DNA of 64,000 bases from contig NZ_WWFG01000002.1 of the NCBI RefSeq assembly GCF_026127265.1, forward strand, positions 1,240,001 to 1,304,000. Direction: 5' to 3'. The DNA is from Nostoc sp. KVJ3 (GTDB lineage: Bacteria > Cyanobacteriota > Cyanobacteriia > Cyanobacteriales > Nostocaceae). This document shows positions 61,642 to 64,000 of the stretch, one piece after another. Under the pieces are notes generated by a model, which was not told where the DNA came from, did no database searches, and saw only the letters and a program-made list of their open reading frames with translations. Each line of letters opens with the position of its first letter. The stretch's first letter is position 1. The translations under genes and the position numbers were made by a program.

Positions 61642-62046
61642 ATAAGAATTTAGCTATTCTAATTTTTTCTCAATTGTGAGAAATCTGGGTAATCCTACCG
61701 TGACTATTTAATAAATTTTGCCTTTTCTTAATCTGTCATTAATTTTCCGGTAACAAAATACAAAAGTCGGGATTTTTAGCAACTGGTGAAGTAGTGCAAT
61801 CTTGAGATTTTCTCAAGTAAATTGACTACCGAACCAAGAAAAGCTAATGGCTCACTTATGGGGAAAATCAAGAATAATTGATGTAATTTCCATTACATCA
61901 AATTATATATACAGTCATTTTTGACTTCTAGATTTTTCTTTATACCTTCAAGTTTAGCCATAGGGGTGTCTTTACTTTGGCATTATTTCCGGTGTGCAAA
62001 AAGCGCACTTCCTTAAACTACGGGCAAAAATATTAAGACCAAACTT
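61642..62046. other. Intergenic region with two short inverted repeats
   Basis: No gene. CTTGAGATTTTCTCAAG (61801-61817) and GATGTAAT-TTCC-ATTACATC (61880-61899) are short palindromes upstream of the PEP-CTERM gene and could be protein-binding sites. The first 100 bases should terminate the kinase operon but show no strong hairpin. Confidence 0.5.
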
Positions 62047-62667
62047 ATGCTGAGTGCAACACCTTTAAGAAGGTTATCGCAAGCAACTGCCACCGCAGGG
62101 CTTGGTTTCGCTATGCTTGCAGCTATTGGCACACATCCTGCCCAGGCTGTCAACTTGAAAACATTTAATATTGTCGGAAATTTTGCTTCTGCGGCCGAGG
62201 ATGGTTCTGTAGGACTACCTGTTAATTTAGCAAATGCTTCTTTTAACGGGACTTACACAGTAGATGTGGATCAATTACCCGCTTCTAGTTCTTTTGTAGA
62301 TTTGACAAGTTGGAATATAAACTTAGTCAAAGACAATACTGTTTTGCGAACCTTATCCAACAGTTTGGCGGGCAATACAGCTTACATTCAAGAGAACATC
62401 CTTGCTTTTGCAGACGCAGGTTTGTTGACAGGTCAAAACAATAATTTATACAGTCTGGAACTGGACTTTCCTAGCAATTTTACAGGTACGGGTAGTACTA
62501 ATGATGGGAAATTTTTGGACAACAGCGACCTGGGAAGTGTTCAAAGTTCAGGACTGACTGCCGTTACTTTCGTGAACAGTGAGCCTGTTCCTGAACCTTC
62601 AACTTTTGCGGGAACAGTAGTTGTCGCTACTATCGGTTTCTGGCTGAAAAAAAAGCAAAAAGCTTAA
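62047..62667 (+). CDS. PEP-CTERM secreted protein
   Basis: 206 residues. Signal peptide (RRLSQATATAGLGFAMLAAI...PAQA), a beta-rich body (LKTFNIVGNFASAAEDGSVG; SFNGTYTVDVDQLPASSSFV; NNLYSLELDFPSNFTGTGST) and a C-terminal VPEPSTFAGTVVVATIGFWL plus KKKQKA sorting tail. It is not related in its body to the 13-16 kb triplet. Fate and function as for other exosortase substrates: envelope or matrix; ligand unknown. A palindrome-bearing upstream region may regulate it. Confidence 0.88.
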   Translation: MLSATPLRRLSQATATAGLGFAMLAAIGTHPAQAVNLKTFNIVGNFASAAEDGSVGLPVNLANASFNGTYTVDVDQLPASSSFVDLTSWNINLVKDNTVLRTLSNSLAGNTAYIQENILAFADAGLLTGQNNNLYSLELDFPSNFTGTGSTNDGKFLDNSDLGSVQSSGLTAVTFVNSEPVPEPSTFAGTVVVATIGFWLKKKQKA

Positions 62668-62848
62668 AGAACGGCATAATTTTGCATCGGCTCAACGGTG
62701 TAAAGTTCTTCTAAATTTCGTAACCAAGTAAAGCACGGCGTAACCAAAATACCTATTTTAAATCAATGAAGCGCTTGCGGTATATAAACTACAGATTGTG
62801 ATTCCGCGTAGCGTATTAACTGGATAGAAACTACTAAGGAGATGTGCT

Positions 62849-64000
62849 TTGAGAAGATTTACGAAGCTCTATTTTGCCACAACACTCTTGCTGCTTCCGT
62901 CCTGGATTGTACCGTCCATGTTTCTTGGTTGTGCGATCGCAGAGGAGTCCTTCCCCCAAGAAGCACACTCAACCATCACAACTCAGCCAGATGCAACCCC
63001 AGATGTGGTGCGATACTTAAATTCTCCAGATAAGGAACCCAACCTGCCACCGAAGGTACTCACAAGGCTGGTTCAGGAGCGGATTAAGTACGTTTTCGTA
63101 ATTTTTAACGAAAATCACTCCTTCGACAACGAGTATGGCACATTGCCTGGTGTTAACGGACTCTACTCAGATGGACAAAAGCCTCGTAGTCCAGAGAAAA
63201 CGCCAGGTTTCACCCAAACTTACAAGGATGTCAACGGTGCAAGCGTCACAGTTCAGCCATTCCGAATCGGAGCCGAACAGAACGCCAGCGCCGTTGACAG
63301 CGTTGATCACTCCCACACCGGACTTGCAACCAAGATCCACGTTGTGGACGGTAAGCCACAGATGGATCAGTTCGTCTACGATGAGTACACGCGCTTCGCG
63401 TCCAAGGGTGGAGCAGCCAACATTGCAGAGGGCAAGCAGTTCGCCCGCCTAGTAATGTCGCACATCGACTGCGATACTATTCCATTCTTTTGGAAATGGG
63501 CTAGTCGCTTCACCGTCTTCGACAACATCTTTGCAACTGAAGACACACCCTCAACCCCCAATGCAGTAGCAATGCTCGCAGGGCAGTCAGGTGAAACACA
63601 GTGGGTTAAGCACGGAGCGAGCGGCAAATCTTACACCGTAGGCAGCCACACTGGTACGACGCAGGGTGTACCCGTAGTCAACGATCCACAGCCCTTCTAT
63701 GGTTCCCAGTTCGACACAACCACAGATAACAAGCAACCTGCTGGTGCGAAAGAGAGCTACGCCGATGGCAATATCTCCTCGAACCTAACCTTCGCCAGTC
63801 TGCCCCTCACTTTCCAGGGGCGCGATATTCGGTCAGTCTTGGCTGGTAACAGAAATCCTTCATTTGATTTAGCCGACATCCAGCAAGATATCCCCTATAT
63901 CCAGAAACTCCAGACTGAGCCAGTCAATTGGCGCTGGTATCAAGAAGGCTACGACCTCGAACCGACTGATACCAACGGCATTGCTTCCCACAATGCCTAT
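62849..64000 (+). CDS. Phosphoesterase-family lipoprotein (phospholipase C / acid phosphatase type), partial
   Basis: The frame is open from TTG 62849 to the window end (384 codons), with AAGGAG at 62836-62841, 7 nt before the TTG. A signal peptide with a lipobox (PSMFLGC) suggests lipidation of Cys33. The catalytic-type start of the phosphoesterase family follows: IKYVFVIFNENHSFDNEYGT, then FARLVMSHIDCDTIPFFWKW, FTVFDNIFATEDTPSTPNAV and NDPQPFYGSQFD, with the Asn-His and His/Asp metal ligands of the alkaline-phosphatase-like superfamily. Substrates could be phospholipids or phosphomonoesters. It lies near phosphate-type binding protein genes, but a link is speculative. The C-terminus is beyond the window. 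Confidence 0.85.
   Translation, partial: MRRFTKLYFATTLLLLPSWIVPSMFLGCAIAEESFPQEAHSTITTQPDATPDVVRYLNSPDKEPNLPPKVLTRLVQERIKYVFVIFNENHSFDNEYGTLPGVNGLYSDGQKPRSPEKTPGFTQTYKDVNGASVTVQPFRIGAEQNASAVDSVDHSHTGLATKIHVVDGKPQMDQFVYDEYTRFASKGGAANIAEGKQFARLVMSHIDCDTIPFFWKWASRFTVFDNIFATEDTPSTPNAVAMLAGQSGETQWVKHGASGKSYTVGSHTGTTQGVPVVNDPQPFYGSQFDTTTDNKQPAGAKESYADGNISSNLTFASLPLTFQGRDIRSVLAGNRNPSFDLADIQQDIPYIQKLQTEPVNWRWYQEGYDLEPTDTNGIASHNAY

Noticed and set aside
62842..63033. 63-codon + frame near the right edge
   Set aside because: Out of frame with the much longer phosphoesterase frame that starts at TTG 62849 behind AAGGAG.

Overview
The window is chromosomal DNA of a filamentous, Nostoc-like cyanobacterium. 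The octamer GCGATCGC (HIP1) occurs throughout. Cyanobacterial core genes are present (ndhD, ndhF, an RbcR/PacR-type LysR regulator, a Hanks kinase with an N-terminal zinc ribbon). PEP-CTERM proteins are frequent, and intergenic spaces are full of short palindromic or terminally inverted repeats typical of Nostocales. No rRNA, tRNA, CRISPR array or complete transposase gene was seen.

Layout. 1-3.6 kb: edge-truncated sensor histidine kinase, then a scarred patch with an AraC-regulator remnant, a GC-rich SDR, a second SDR and a short duplicated SDR fragment. 3.6-10.4 kb: sugar-type ABC binding lipoprotein, ilvD, a methyltransferase-HIT fusion, a Uma2 nuclease, a 2TM protein. 11-16.8 kb: an FAD/NAD(P)-binding protein fused to an ETHE1-like persulfide dioxygenase, three tandem paralogous secreted proteins (two PEP-CTERM, one with its anchor lost), and a ModA-like protein. 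17.5-28.7 kb: fasciclin protein, sfsA, a 2OG-Fe dioxygenase, a TPR protein, a PEP-CTERM protein, scpA, an AI-2E transporter, pdxH, azoR, recF and a coiled-coil protein built on a 42-bp tandem repeat. 28.9-39.5 kb: Ca2+-type P-ATPase, transglutaminase-like protein, a probable secreted papain-fold toxin with its immunity gene, a Cas4/RecB-like nuclease, a phosphohexomutase, LapA and a DUF433 antitoxin.

39.4-42.7 kb is accessory: broken DUF29 and antitoxin-like fragments, a hypothetical, a second Uma2 gene and an Rpn-type nuclease. ndhD (42.9-44.4 kb) and ndhF (52.3-54.4 kb) are on the same strand but separated by about 7.9 kb of foreign-looking genes. These are an M-S-HTH restriction-modification-like operon with no HsdR gene, and five toxin-antitoxin loci. 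In three of the five the toxin is truncated or frameshifted while the antitoxin remains. The host side resumes with a thioredoxin-like protein, NnrU and the LysR regulator. The window ends with a three-gene module (serine/threonine kinase, PstS-like and LivJ-like binding proteins, no permease), a PEP-CTERM protein and an edge-truncated phosphoesterase lipoprotein.

Most interesting: the toxin/immunity pair at 34.0-36.3 kb, the interrupted ndhF-ndhD locus with decayed toxins and an unusual RM operon, the HIT domain lacking its nucleophilic histidine, and the kinase/binding-protein module. All function calls come from motif reading; no searches were run.
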